A stretch of 64,000 nucleotides of DNA from Cunninghamia lanceolata (Eukaryota > Streptophyta > Pinopsida > Cupressales > Cupressaceae). The notes beneath the pieces were generated by a model. That model was not told where the DNA came from. It made no database searches and saw only the letters and a program-made list of their open reading frames with translations. The position numbers were made by a program, and so were the translations under genes. Shown in pieces: positions 22,477 to 33,103 of this stretch (positions are counted from its first letter, which is position 1; the number at the start of each line of letters is the position of its first letter). The stretch is from positions 29,576,501-29,640,500 of the forward strand of contig BSBN01000213.1 of assembly GCA_027924645.1 (NCBI GenBank), in the 5' to 3' direction.

Positions 22477-22885
22477 GGGAGAGGATAAGGATGACAGAGG
22501 AGCGGACCATAAATAGCTGGATTTAACCATTGAGGAGCGGACCATGAAGAGCATGTTGAGGCTTGGCCGTGCTCTATAAATACAGTAATATTCTATTGAT
22601 TTTTTAACTTCATATCATGTTTTGTTTTTAAATTCTTGATTTATTTCATTTTGTGTTTTGGTTTTTGATTTGAGACTTTTGGCTTCTGCATTTTGTATTG
22701 TGTTTCTATCTTTGGGTTTGGACTGTATTTGGCACAGCCGTGCTCTGTCTGTTTACATGCTTTCTATGAGTAGTGGATTGTAAAGAAATTTGAATTAAAG
22801 CGGTGGAATGAAACCAACACACTAATTCCCTCCATTGGTTCAATCCATTTGTCTCCCTCACGCTCTGTCATACTTATCCTCTCCC
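22477..22885. repeat. 23-bp inverted repeat around TATA, copy 2
   Basis: Arms 22477-22499 and 22863-22885, one mismatch. The spacing is longer than in copy 1 because the 146-bp segment is present. The TATA box is at 22575-22582, and the exon-like ATG at 22919 now lacks its splice donor. Confidence 0.75.
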
Positions 22886-23364
22886 TTCGTTTGGGTAGAC
22901 TACGCTTCAACCATACTAATGGAGCAAGATGCATCTCACAAGATGATAAGTTTGATTTTAAATTTTATTGTTTGAATTTTATTTTCTATGCTCTCAATTT
23001 TTTTAGATTATTAGATTAACTTTACAAATTTCTGCATAAAATTTCCCCCAATATGCTGATTAGAGTTTTTTGAAGTGTTTTAAAGCTTTTTCATTTTTAA
23101 TTTAGAAATTTATCCATGCTGAAGTTTCCCCCAATGTGGAGATATGCATTTTCCAGTGTTTTGAATCTTTTTCAATTTCTGCCATTTCAGAAAGAAGACT
23201 AAGGTTATACTAATTTTTTTAGCTTAGGGTTAAATCTGCCATTTCAAAAACAACACTAAGATTATATTAATTTTTCTAGCTTAGGGTTAAAACCTACCAT
23301 TTCAGAAAGAAAACTAAGGTTATATTAAACTTTCTGGCCTAGGGTTAAATTTGTCTTGACAACA

Positions 23365-24870
23365 TATCAGCCAGCTTGTTAGTCACCAAAACTTTTCCAA
23401 AAAGAGAGCATCCCTATCTGTTATGATGCTCTTTAGGAGTCCAAAATGAACTGGCACATGGTTGAAGAACAACTCATCTGCATCCCTTCCCTTCAAGTTC
23501 TTCTTGTATGTTATTAACACACATCTTACAAATAGGTAGTCATGCCCATGCTTGGACATTGGAAGACCACCCATAAAATCCATGGAGATGTTCTTGCATG
23601 GTCTAGTAGCCACGGGTAGTGGCTGCCAGGCTGGTATTCCAAGTTCTGGTTGCTTGGATTACTTATGCTACAGAACTTGCAGCCCCTAATGAAGTTTGAC
23701 AAATCTTCTTCGCACATAGGGACAATAAACATAAGGGTGAAGGTTTGAAACTATTTTAGATACTCCAAAATGTCCTGCAACTGTCAAGGTATGAGCCTAA
23801 TTTCCCACTTTGTAGAGGAGCCCATCTTGAAGAAATAATCAAGATTTGGCTCAAAATTAGCCACTTCCCCTATTAGTCTGTTGATATATATCACTGAATC
23901 TTTATCATGCTCATAGTCATCAATAGAAACTTCCTTAGCAAATAGCTCCAACAAAGTAAGGGTACCAACCACTGAAAGAAGTGCTAGTCTTGGTCTTGAC
24001 AACTGATCATCCACCATGTTAGTCACACCCCACTTGTATTTGATCACCAAATGAAACTGTTGTAAGTGCTAGTTTTGGTCTTGACAACTAATCATCCACC
24101 ATGTTAGTCACACCCCACTTGTATTTGTTCACCAACTGAAACTATTGTAGGAATCCCATCCACTTGATGAGATTCTTGGATTTTGTTTGTGCTTGCAAAT
24201 ATTGAAGGTCTTCTCTGTCTTAAATATTGTCATGCCACAATACCAGTCTTTCTGTTTATGGTGTTGCAATTATATTCCAGGGATGATTCTATCCAAGGAC
24301 CCTTTATGGCATATGACTGTTGTTCTTTTCTACAGGAGTTGTATTTTTTAGTTCTGTTCTTTGTTGGGTTGTACTCTGTGTTGTTCTTTGGCTGTATTCT
24401 TCTTGTAATCTTGCTTTCTTCAATATTAAAAAAAGTATTGGAGTGGTTGATGATCACTCCAATTTTGGAAAAAGTATTGGAGTGGTTACAATAATAATAT
24501 ACTTTCTTCAAGCATAAATAAAATAAGTATCGTAATTGTGCTATTGTTTCCTTTCCCATGAGATAGTGTTTCCACTTCTTCACTGCAGAGACCAAAGCAT
24601 ACAACTTCTTGTCATATGTAGTTGAAATATAGTTTAGGACAGTGCCTTTGAACAACCCTGAATGATAGCAAACCGGTCTACTTATTGCAACAAAACTCCT
24701 CCTATAGCATTATCACTAGCATCAGTGTCAACCACAAAAGGTTGCTGCAGATTGGGAAAAATAATTACGGGTGCATGATTGATTTTGTACCTGCGGTCTT
24801 CAAATGGACACTGTTGTTCTGTAGTGTAGGGTTGCTTAAAGTTAATATATATCAAATTTTTTTACTTACA
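23365..24870 (-). pseudogene. Ty3/gypsy pol relic, module copy 2
   Basis: Same order of motifs as in copy 1: RNase H YDKKLYALVSAVKKWKHYLM (near 24600), insertion, VIKYKWGVTNMVDDQLSRP (near 24040), linker with IDDYEHDKDSV, H2C2 remnant CEEDLSNFIRGCKFC (near 23700), and integrase core from ISMDFMGGLPMSKHGHDYLF to ITDRDALFLEKFW (23613-23383). The integrase start retains MDFMGGLP, closer to the gypsy consensus than copy 1. It carries the 85-bp duplication (23984-24152) and is not functional. Confidence 0.85.
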
Positions 24871-25217
24871 GTTTGTTCAGGTATAATTACATTTAGATAA
24901 AATTACATCGTTAAATTTGAGACTATTTTTTTCCCTTGTAAAGTATATCTAGAATTATTTTTACTAAATCTTTTTTCATAATAGGGTAGGGTTTAAATAT
25001 AATGTCTTTTTGAGTGGGCTGGTGTAGTTAAACCTTCTTGGTGCCGATGAGATCATAAAAACAACTCAGAAATTGATTGTAAATATCTAATCTCTATCAA
25101 ATAAAAAGTTTTATATAGACATTTTAATTGAAATGTTGAACTAATTGTTGTATTTATAAAGTCAGTGGACTATTAATCTTTGTATAAAGTGGACTGTTAT
25201 AGTAGGGGAGATGCTCT

Positions 25218-25718
25218 CCTCCGCCTCAGGGTACCCTAAAAATCAACACGGATGGCTCTTCTCGAATAAACTCTGGTCATGCTGAAATTGGTGGTGTTGG
25301 TCGGGTTAGCTCTAGAGATGTTCAGTTTATCCTCTCTGTTTATAAGGGTCTTCATACTAATAATCTAATGGAGGCTCAGGCTATTTTAACGGCTGTGGAG
25401 TGTGGAAGTCAATTGGGGTGGCGAAGGATCATATATGAGTCTGATTCCCAGGTTGTGGTGAACTTGTTGAATAGGAGGAATTTAGATGATGTCAGTTGGC
25501 ATTTGGCTTTGATTGTTGGTCAGATTCTTAACCTCTGTGCTTCTTTGGAGTATGTTACTTTTACTCATATTCCTAGAGAATGGAATAGTGTTGTTGATTG
25601 TTTGGCTAAATGGGCTTCTGAATATATTCATGGTTGGAATTTGATGGACCGAGGTTGTTTACCCCCGGATCTGTCTCAACATTTGGTTCACTTAGTGGAG
25701 CTTGATAGGGCTTTGTAA
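25218..25718 (+). pseudogene. LINE ORF2 RNase H domain
   Basis: Open in one frame from PPPQGTLKINTDGSS (25218) to the stop at 25716. The catalytic acidic set of plant RNase H (RVT_3 type) is visible: Asp in INTDGSS, Glu in LMEAQAILTA, Asp in YESDSQVVV, Asp in NSVVDCLAKWA, with the usual THIPREWN before the last. In plant L1 elements this domain follows reverse transcriptase and helps remove template RNA. Here only this C-terminal end survives. The frame is intact, so the insertion is not very old, but it cannot act alone. Confidence 0.85.
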
Positions 25719-26481
25719 TTCTCTTGCTTTGTGGTGGTGCCTGCATGAACATTCAGGTTTCAAGCATTTAAATATGCAGGCACCTCCCCAAAAAGTCCAA
25801 AAAATCTAACACTTTTGGCCTCTGCAGTTGAAAAAATGCAAAAATCAGTTAAGATGCATGTATCTTTGTATATACAAGGCTGTTTGTATATACATGCAGG
25901 TCAAATATGCATTGGCGGGCTTGCAAAATCTAAATTGGCCTTTGAAAAAATGAGTTATATGCATTTTTGAATGCATATCGGGCTTAAAAGATGCATATAC
26001 AAAGGGGGAATCTTTCACAAATTCCTGGGAATATTCCCGCTTTGTATATCAAGTTGCATGTAGAGATACAATGGAAAAATATACAAGGATGGAAGGTACA
26101 TTGCAGGCATATTCCAGGAAAGATTCCTTGTTTGTATGTGCAGGAGTTAATGTATGTTTGCGTTTAGGTGCATTCCTAGAATATTCCGTCATAGATTCTG
26201 TAGTTGTATAAAAGGGTATATACAAACAAGTTTGTACATTCGGCATACAAGGGAAGCAGATGCAATGTTGAATGTATATGCAAAGCAAAGACATACAACC
26301 CAGACGCAACGAAGGAGTTAAAATGTGGCAAATAATATTTCAAGTCCATAGGTTGTATAAAGCGCTTGTATATGCCGACATACAAGCTGATGTGCATTAA
26401 TGGAGATACAAAGTGGATTTCAAAGGTTGTTCTAATTTGCTTCACAGGTGTGTTGAGATCCGCCTTGTATGTATATTGTGA

Positions 26482-26682
26482 TTGTATATGCGCATATACA
26501 AGGAAATATGCAAGGAAAGAGGATACAAGGTGGACCTGATTAAAAATTCCAATTTTCTCTATAACAGTTTGGGGTCCGCCTTGTATGATGAATAGTTGTA
26601 TATGCATTTGCTCTTGCATATACAAGGGTTTTTGGTAGGTGAACAGTGGTTATTGTATATGCATTTGAACATGCATATACAA
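26482..26682. repeat. Cluster of palindromes in U3 of A
   Basis: Three strong inverted repeats with one core: TTGTATATGCGCATATACAA at 26482-26501 (perfect 20-bp palindrome); 11-bp arms 26596-26606 and 26615-26625; 12-bp arms 26653-26664 and 26671-26682 with a 6-base loop. A smaller palindrome, TTGTATATACAA, lies at 25866-25877. In the 3' LTR the last two are unchanged (31347-31376, 31404-31433) and the first has decayed (31233-31252). The arms include ATGCAT and CATGCA, RY-like words that plant B3 factors can bind. Confidence 0.85.
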
Positions 26683-27146
26683 GGGCGAAAAAGGCAAAAT
26701 GAAGAAGCAAAAAGCCAACGATAGAATCATGGGGTGCCTGCGTGGCACGTTTTCACTAGCCGACAACTAGTCAGTGCAATTTTGAGCTGTGGATCTCAGC
26801 GATAGGAGTGGATCGACAACCTTGTTTTGAACCTGCGGCGATGGTTTTTCCTGAGCGTGTGCGGCCATTTTTGAGTGGGAAAATCTCCAGATGCATCTGT
26901 TGTTGCATCCCACAGGTAGTTGAGGCTTTAATGGCGGTCGTGCAGAGACATCGATGGGTGAGGTGACAGGTGAACTACCAGGCTTGCGAAGAAAACCTTC
27001 AGGCGGCAGTGCAGATCCTGATTCCACCTGTTCATTCCTTTGTCTCTCTGCTGCATTGACTGTTTTGAGCGCCATTTCTCATGCAGTGTATCTGGCAGAT
27101 TTTTTATTTTCCTTGTAATTAATTTTGTTGAGTTTTATAGTGTTGG

Positions 27147-27155
27147 TATAAAAAA
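27147..27155 (+). promoter_or_regulatory. TATA box in LTR of A
   Basis: TATAAAAAA after GTTGG, conserved in the 3' LTR at 31900-31908. The palindrome cluster lies 465-665 bp upstream, where U3 enhancers are expected. Transcription start would be near 27180. Confidence 0.55.
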
Positions 27156-28034
27156 GCAAGCTGTGTTACTCTTTGGTTGGTTGAAGACTTGGGCAATTTT
27201 GGGGAAAAAATAACGAAATACAGAGCATTTCCTGTTTGTTGTATGTCTGTGGAGTTTATGAGTTGCATTTGAGTGTATCTTGCACATATGTTCAGTTTCT
27301 TGTCATTGTATATGGAAAATGCATTGTTGCATGTATTTATCTGTTTGTCTCCATTTGTTGCATGCAATTTCTTCTTTTGAATCTAGTTGCTAAGGGTTTC
27401 TCAGATTCTTGGGTATAGATTTCTGTATCACATGCCTAGGTTAAGTATGGAGAAGATTGTATGTTAACTAGGATATTTGTAATTAGAGACAGTTGAATAC
27501 TTATCCTTGGGTAGTATTTGTAAGGCAAACACCAGTCCTAACCCCTTGAAACTCAAATGACAATTGCAAGCCATTCTTATGTATACGTCTAGTTGACTCC
27601 TTGCCCTGAGATAGGCACCGGTCTGTTCTTGTGAAGTAGTTATGATCCAAAACCCCTGTCTTGCATCCAAACCATAATTTCAAACCATTCCATAATTTCA
27701 ACCTGTTAGTTGTAGAAGTAGGATTAGAAACCCCCTGCATACTCTCATCCATAACCAGACACACATATCCAAGAGTGTTGCTAAACTTGTGATTTGTCAT
27801 TCAAATCCTTGTCCATACATGAGAGTATTCTGCCTATTATCACAAAGCTAAATCTTCATGTCATTGGGTGAGTCAAAGTGTTAAATCTTTAGCTATAGGG
27901 ATACCCCCCTCGGTGCGGCAAAACCAGAAGTGAAGGGGAGGAAGCTCACGCAACCTCATGTATTCGTTGGCCGAATCTGCCTGTGCATTGGAACTGGCAA
28001 ACCCACTACTGATTCAGAAATAAATACCAACAAA

Positions 28035-28052
28035 TGGCGACTCTGCTGGGGA
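28035..28052 (+). promoter_or_regulatory. Primer-binding site of A (tRNA-Arg type)
   Basis: TGGCGACTCTGCTGGGGA, two bases after the LTR end, is the reverse complement of a plant tRNA-Arg 3' end with CCA (differing from the commonest plant form by about one base). This is the least decayed primer-binding site in the window. Confidence 0.82.
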
Positions 28053-28556
28053 GACAATGTCATATCCATGAAAGTATGAGTCTAAAAGATTGAAAAGTCA
28101 GACCTGGAAGTGCTTTGTTGCAGCAAAAGAAGAAGTTGTATGTGTGGCTCTACTATGGGAGAACCTGGAAAGAAAAGAAATGAATTTGCAGCTTTAGCGT
28201 GTTTGAAGCTCATTCCTCTGCCAAGGAGGTGGTGACTTTGCATATAAAGAACCTGATAAGAGGACACCAGAGGTGTTGAATTTGCAGTTGCTGCAACATA
28301 TCCAAGTATTTGTATAAATTGTAAAAAGATTCCCTATTTGGTGAAATAGCACTAGTCAAAAGGGAAATATTGGTGATTAGATTGCATACTTTTGTGAGGA
28401 CCTAGTTTGCATTTCAAAAGGAGTATGCAATATTGTTTAAAAGACTCATTTGGAGGACTTTAGGAAAGCTGAAATAACAGTTTGTATTTTAAAGGCCTAA
28501 GGTCATTATTATGATTGAAAATCTGAGTTGAAAAGAGGGTTGCAAAAACATAAAAG

Positions 28557-30345
28557 ATGTATTTTCAGCCCATACACCCTTGTGAGATGTCAAATGTAAT
28601 GATGCATAATAATCAGTCCCAACCATGTAATAAACAAAGTTTCAGCATTGACAGATATAAGCCCATAAATTTTGATGGCATTTGTGGCTATCCAAATGCT
28701 TTTCCATTTAAAATCAGAAAATATTTGCCCAAATTTAATGGTGCAAAGGATGAATCAGCTGAGAAACACTTGCAGTAGTTTATAAATGTTGTAGATGATT
28801 TTGAGATTGACCATGAAGATGTAGTTATGAGATTATTTGTTCAATCTCTAGATAAAGATGCAAGGGACTGGTTCTCCTATCTTCTAGCTTACTCTGTCAG
28901 CTCTTGGCATGATTTTAAATCTGTATTTCTAGAACAATATGGTGAAAGAATTTCTAAATATGCAGTTATTAGTGATTTTATGTATATCTATATTGAAGAA
29001 GATGAGTTGATCCCAACTTTTAACCTTAGATTTATGAGGGCATTGAATAGAATACCAGAATGCATGAGACCTAATGATGCATTGTGCCTAGTTGTTTATT
29101 TGGGAGCATTTGATAAGAAAATGAGCTATAGATTAAGAGACAAGGAGCCCACCACATTGCATCAGGCACATCAATTTGCAATGGACATTGAAAACAATTG
29201 GAGATATGGAATTCAAAAGGGTTATTTCTCTGAAAATTTTTGCTGCTCTGTAGTCCCAAATGTTAATGAGGGATATAATTTAAATGTTGAAGATGAATAC
29301 CAAAGTACTAACACCCCTACTATCCCAGTTTTTGCATCAGTCCAAGTTGATAATGTTTCTTTATAGAGGAGGATGCCTTGATTTGCCCAGCAAATGAAGT
29401 TGATAATAATAATTATTCAAGTAATATTTGCATGCCACTCCTAAACAAAGAGCATTCATGTTTAAATGACCCAATTGTGTAAAGTTGTGATCATATGGAT
29501 CAAGAGTCAATATCAGTTTCATCAGGAAGCATTAGAGGGCTAGAAAATGATGCAGATAGTTCAACTTCAGAGTCCATTGAAGTAGTGGAAATCTTGTATG
29601 TGGGGCAATCAAATGTTAAAGATGATAAAGATGATATCCAAGATGAATTCATGGATCAGGTTTGTTCTTCTTATGACATTAGACTTGATAATGAAAAAGA
29701 AATGGATTGTCATGAAGAAGAAATAGAGACCTTTGCAATGAGTATGAATCCCCTTTATGATGAGCCTGCGGATGCATTAGACATTGTGAAGCATGACTTT
29801 CAATGGTGCAGAAATAACCCTCTGTTTGAAAATGATGATACTGGTTTGCAAACTGTGGATGATAAATGCTTAGTATTAGTTGGTTCAGACATGTGCAATG
29901 ATAGGTATGTCGATCAAGTTTTGCTTTCAATGTCAATAGGTGAATGAATTACATTGGGGGTCTCATATTTTCTGAGTGTTTTGAGTTTTTGGATCAGCGG
30001 GATATGTGTTTGGTTATATGCAATAGCCAGGTAGATAATGAATATTGCCAAATGCAATATGAGGATATACTGCTTGAGGATCATAACATACATATGTTAC
30101 CTAATGCTGAAGAATATTATAATGTGTATGGTTATATGTCTAGTTGTAAGGTGCAGAGTGACGGAGGCAGTACTGACAGTGGCAAGTTTACAAAAATGTT
30201 GAAGCATGTAATTGATCAAATCAACTTACGGGAAGATTGTTTTAATGTTTTCAGCTGTGGTTGGGATTATTCAGTTTGGAATCAGGCATTTGACAGGATA
30301 AAGTTGTGGTTCTTCCTTTTTGGCTGCCTGGGGCCGCCAAAATAA
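28557..30345 (+). pseudogene. Gag-type polyprotein of element A
   Basis: Start MYFQPIHPCEMSN, then YLPKFNGAKDES. A TAG at 28776 replaces the CAG (Gln) expected at this point. The core DDFEIDHEDVVMRLFVQSLD, DARDWFSYL..SSWHDFKSVFLEQYGE and LNRIPECMRPNDALCLVVYL follows (28780-29120). A frame break near 29364 leads to an acidic stretch (29495-29943, rich in Asp, Glu and Ser), then a TGA and a last block ending FDRIKLWFFLFGCLGPPK (30345). Ends and order match B, so this is one protein of about 590 residues in the ancestor. Gag would package element RNA. The damage is only a few changes, fewer than in the B copies. Confidence 0.82.
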
Positions 30346-30383
30346 TGTCTGAAAACATAGTTTGTGTGTAGGTTGGTATGATA

Positions 30384-30480
30384 GACTCTGTGGCCCAATG
30401 GATAAGGCCCAATCTGCGAAACCAGAGATTCTGAGGTTCTCGCCATGCCTGCAAGAGGCATGCATCCCCAGATAGAGCCA
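30384..30480 (+). other. tRNA-Arg-like block before A 3' LTR
   Basis: Sense-strand similarity to plant tRNA-Arg: GACTCTGTGGCCCAATGGAT (acceptor strand and D arm with box A), AAGGCC closing a GGCC/GGCC D stem, TGCGAAACCAGAGATTCTG (anticodon loop and 3' side), GGTTC (start of T loop), then ATCCCCAG and AGAGCCA. The T loop is split by about 24 bases holding the hairpin CATGCC/GGCATG (30444-30449 and 30457-30462, loop TGCAAGA). The 5' side of the anticodon stem is altered and two bases are missing before CCA, so it is not a working tRNA gene. It ends one base before the 3' LTR. Confidence 0.85.
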
Positions 30481-30481
30481 C

Positions 30482-32825
30482 CAGTGGTGCCTGCATGAAT
30501 ATTCAGGTTTCAAGCATTTAAATATGCATGCACCTTCCCCAAAAAGTCCAAAAAATCTAACACTTTCGGCCTCTGCAGTTGAAAAAATGCAAAAATCAGT
30601 TAAGATGCATGTATCTTTGTATATACAAGGCTATTTGTATATACATGTAGGTCAAATATGCATTGGTGGGCTTGCAAAATCCAAATCGGCCTTTGAAAAA
30701 ATGAGTTATATGCATTTTTGAATGCATATCGGGCTTAAAAGATGCATATACAAAGGGGGAATCTTTCACAGATTCTTGGGAATATTCTCGCTTTGTATAT
30801 CTGGTTGCATGTAGAGATACAATGGAAAAATATACAAGGATGGAAGGTACATTGCAGGCATATTCTAGGAAAGATTCCTTGTTTGTATGTGCAGGAGTGA
30901 ATGTATGTTTACGTTTAGGTGCATTCCTAGAATATTTTGTTGCAGATTCTACAGTTGTATAAAAGGGTATATACAAACAAGTTTGTATATTCGGCATACA
31001 AGGGAAGTAGATGCAATGTTGAATGTATATGCAAAGCAAAGACATACAACCCGGACACGACGGAGGAGTTAAAATGTGGCAAATAATATTTCAGGTCCGT
31101 AGGTTGTATAAAGCACTTGTATATGCCAACATACAAGCCGATGTGCATTAGTGGAGATACAAAGCAGATTTCAAAGGTTGTTCTAATTTGCTTCACAGGT
31201 GTGTTGAGATCCGCCTTGTATGTATATTGTGATTGTGTATGTGCATATACAAGGAAATATGCAAGGAAAGAGGATACAAGGTGGACCCGATTGAAAATTT
31301 CAATTTGCTCTATAACAGTTTGGGGTCCGCCTTGTACGATGAACAGTTGTATATGCATTTGCTCTTGCATATACAAGGGTTTTTGGCAGGTGAACAGTGG
31401 CGATTGTATATGCATTTGAACATGCATATACAAGGGCAAAAAAGGCAAAATGAAGAAGCGAAAAGCCAGCGATAGAATCATGGGGTGCCTGTGTGGCACG
31501 TTTTCACTGGCGGACGACTAGTCAGTGCAATTTTGAGCCGTGGATCTCAGTGATAGGAGTGGATTGACAGCCTTGTTTTGAACCTATGGCGATGGTTTTT
31601 CCTAAGCGTGTGCAGCCATTTTTGAGCGGGAAAATCTCCAGATGCATCTGTTGTTGCATCCCACGGGTAGTTGAGGCTTTAATGGCAGTCGTGCAGAGAC
31701 ATCGATGGGTGAGGTGACAAGTGAACTACCAGGCTTGCGAAGAAAACCTTCAGGTGGCAGTGCAGATCTTGATTCCACCTACTCATTCCTCTTTGTCTCT
31801 CTACTGCATTGACTGTTTTGAGCGCCATTTCTCATGCGGTGTATCTGGCAGATTTTTGATTTGCCTTGTAATTAATTTTGCTGAGTTTTACAATCTTGGT
31901 ATAAAAAAGCAAGCTGTATTACTCTTTGGTTGGTTGAAGACATGGGCAATTTTGGGGAAAAAATAACGAAATACAGAGCATTTCCTGTTTGTTGTATCTC
32001 TGTGGAGTTTATGAGTTGCATCTGAGTGTATCTTGCACATATGTTCAGTTTCTTGTCATTGTATATGGAAAATGCATTGTTGCATGTATTTATCTGTTTG
32101 TCTCCATTTGTTGCATGTAATTTCTTCTTTTGAATCTGGCTGCTAAGGGTTTCTTAGATTCTTGGGTATAGATTTCTGTATCACATGCCTAATCTCTAAC
32201 TTCCATTCAAGGAGTGGATTAAATCGTTTTAGGTTAAGTATGGAGAAGATTGTATGTCAACTGGGATATTTGTAAGTAGAGACAGTTGAATACTTATCCT
32301 TGGGTGGTCTTTGTAAGGCAAACACCAGTTCTAACCCCTTAAAACTCAAATGACAATTGCAAGCCATTCTTATGTATACGTCTAGTTGACTCATTGCCCT
32401 GAGATAGGCACCGGTCTGTTCTTGTGAAGTAGTTATGATCCAAAACCCTTGTCTTGCATCCAAACCATAATTTCAAACCATTCCATAATTTCAACCTGTT
32501 AGTTGTAGGAGTAGGATTAGGAACCCCCTGCATACTCTCATCCATAACTAGACACACATGTCCAAGAGTGTTGCTAAACTTGTGATTTATCATTCAAATC
32601 TTGGTCCATACATGAGAGTATTCTGCTTATTATCACAAAGCTAAATCTTCATGTCATTGGGTGAGTCAAAGTGTTAAATATTTAGCTATAGGGATACCCC
32701 CCTCGGTGCGGCAGAACCAGAAGTGAAGGGGAGGCAGCTCACACAACCTCCTGTATTCATTGGCCGAATCTGCCTGTGCATTGAAACTGGCAAACCCATT
32801 GCTGATTCGGAAATAAATACCAACA
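30482..32825 (+). repeat. 3' LTR of element A
   Basis: 2344 bp, ending ACCAACA before the CTTTG target copy. It keeps a 42-bp segment (about 32189-32232, including GGAGTGGATTAAATCG) lost from the 5' LTR. TATA at 31900. Comparing the two LTRs would date the insertion. Confidence 0.9.
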
Positions 32826-32869
32826 CTTTGTACTTCTTCTCATTTTAATAAATTTTTGCCCCTCCTTTA

Positions 32870-33103
32870 TGTTATAATATTTTCCTACTGTGTAAAGTGG
32901 ACTTTTAATGCAGATTATTAATCATTGTATAAAGTGGCTAAAATCTTTATTTAGTGAATTAATTTATTATATTATTTTTGTAATGGCTATAAGTAGATAG
33001 CTTTATACATTAATCTTTGTATAAAGAGGATGGATCATTATTTTTGATGGATGGATTATTTTATTAAAAAAATTAGTTAAATATTTTATTATATTATTTT
33101 TGT
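32870..33103. repeat. Module copy 2 resumes, then deletion
   Basis: Right of the LINE the copy-1 sequence continues from TGTTATAATATTTTCC to TTATATTATTTTTGTG, matching 4752-4996. It then jumps to the satellite with only TGT-sized shared sequence at the join. About 3 kb of AT-rich DNA and early satellite units present in copies 1 and 3 is missing. Confidence 0.8.

Larger units (their letters stand above)
22205..25201. repeat. Composite module copy 2, left part
   Basis: Colinear with 1891-4760 of copy 1. It includes the 146-bp segment missing from copy 1, and lacks a short segment in the pol insertion (near 24395) that copies 1 and 3 share. It is interrupted at 25201 by a LINE and resumes at 32870. 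The pair TGTTATA at 25195-25201 and 32870-32876 is the LINE target-site duplication. Confidence 0.88.
25732..28032 (+). repeat. 5' LTR of element A
   Basis: TGGTGGTGCC...ACCAACA, 2301 bp. It pairs with 30482-32825 (2344 bp), whose first bases are CAGTGGTGCC. The first kilobase is full of TTGTATATGCA-type words in both orientations. The last 600 bp resembles the element B LTR. Confidence 0.9.
25727..32830 (+). mobile_element. Gag-only LTR element A, complete
   Basis: Nested in the LINE with a 5-bp target-site duplication CTTTG (25727-25731 and 32826-32830). 5' LTR 25732-28032, primer-binding site 28035-28052, gag-type frame 28557-30345, tRNA-Arg-like block 30384-30480, 3' LTR 30482-32825. The internal region is only 2.45 kb, with no protease, reverse transcriptase or integrase. 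The LTRs differ by scattered substitutions and a 42-bp deletion in the 5' LTR (near 27438). It is a sister family of B: same leader, gag ends and 3' block, but a different U3. Confidence 0.9.
25195..32876 (+). mobile_element. 5'-truncated LINE, split by element A
   Basis: Comparison with copy 1 (ACTGTTATAATATTTTCC near 4752) gives precise boundaries: target-site duplication TGTTATA at 25195-25201 and 32870-32876, with LINE sequence 25202-25731 and 32831-32869. The left part encodes the RNase H end of an L1-type ORF2. The right part is a short 3' end (CTTCTTCTCATTTTAATAAA then TTTTTGCCCCTCCTTTA) without a long poly-A. About 570 bp of LINE in total, so strongly 5'-truncated, as usual for target-primed insertion. 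Confidence 0.82.

Noticed and set aside
26049..26625. Long minus-strand frames in the A LTRs (also 30596-31499)
   Set aside because: They arise from repeated ATGCATATACA words in U3 and differ between the two LTRs. No family resemblance.
30384..30480. A functional nuclear tRNA-Arg gene
   Set aside because: Box B is split by the hairpin insert, the anticodon stem is altered and the acceptor end is short by two bases.
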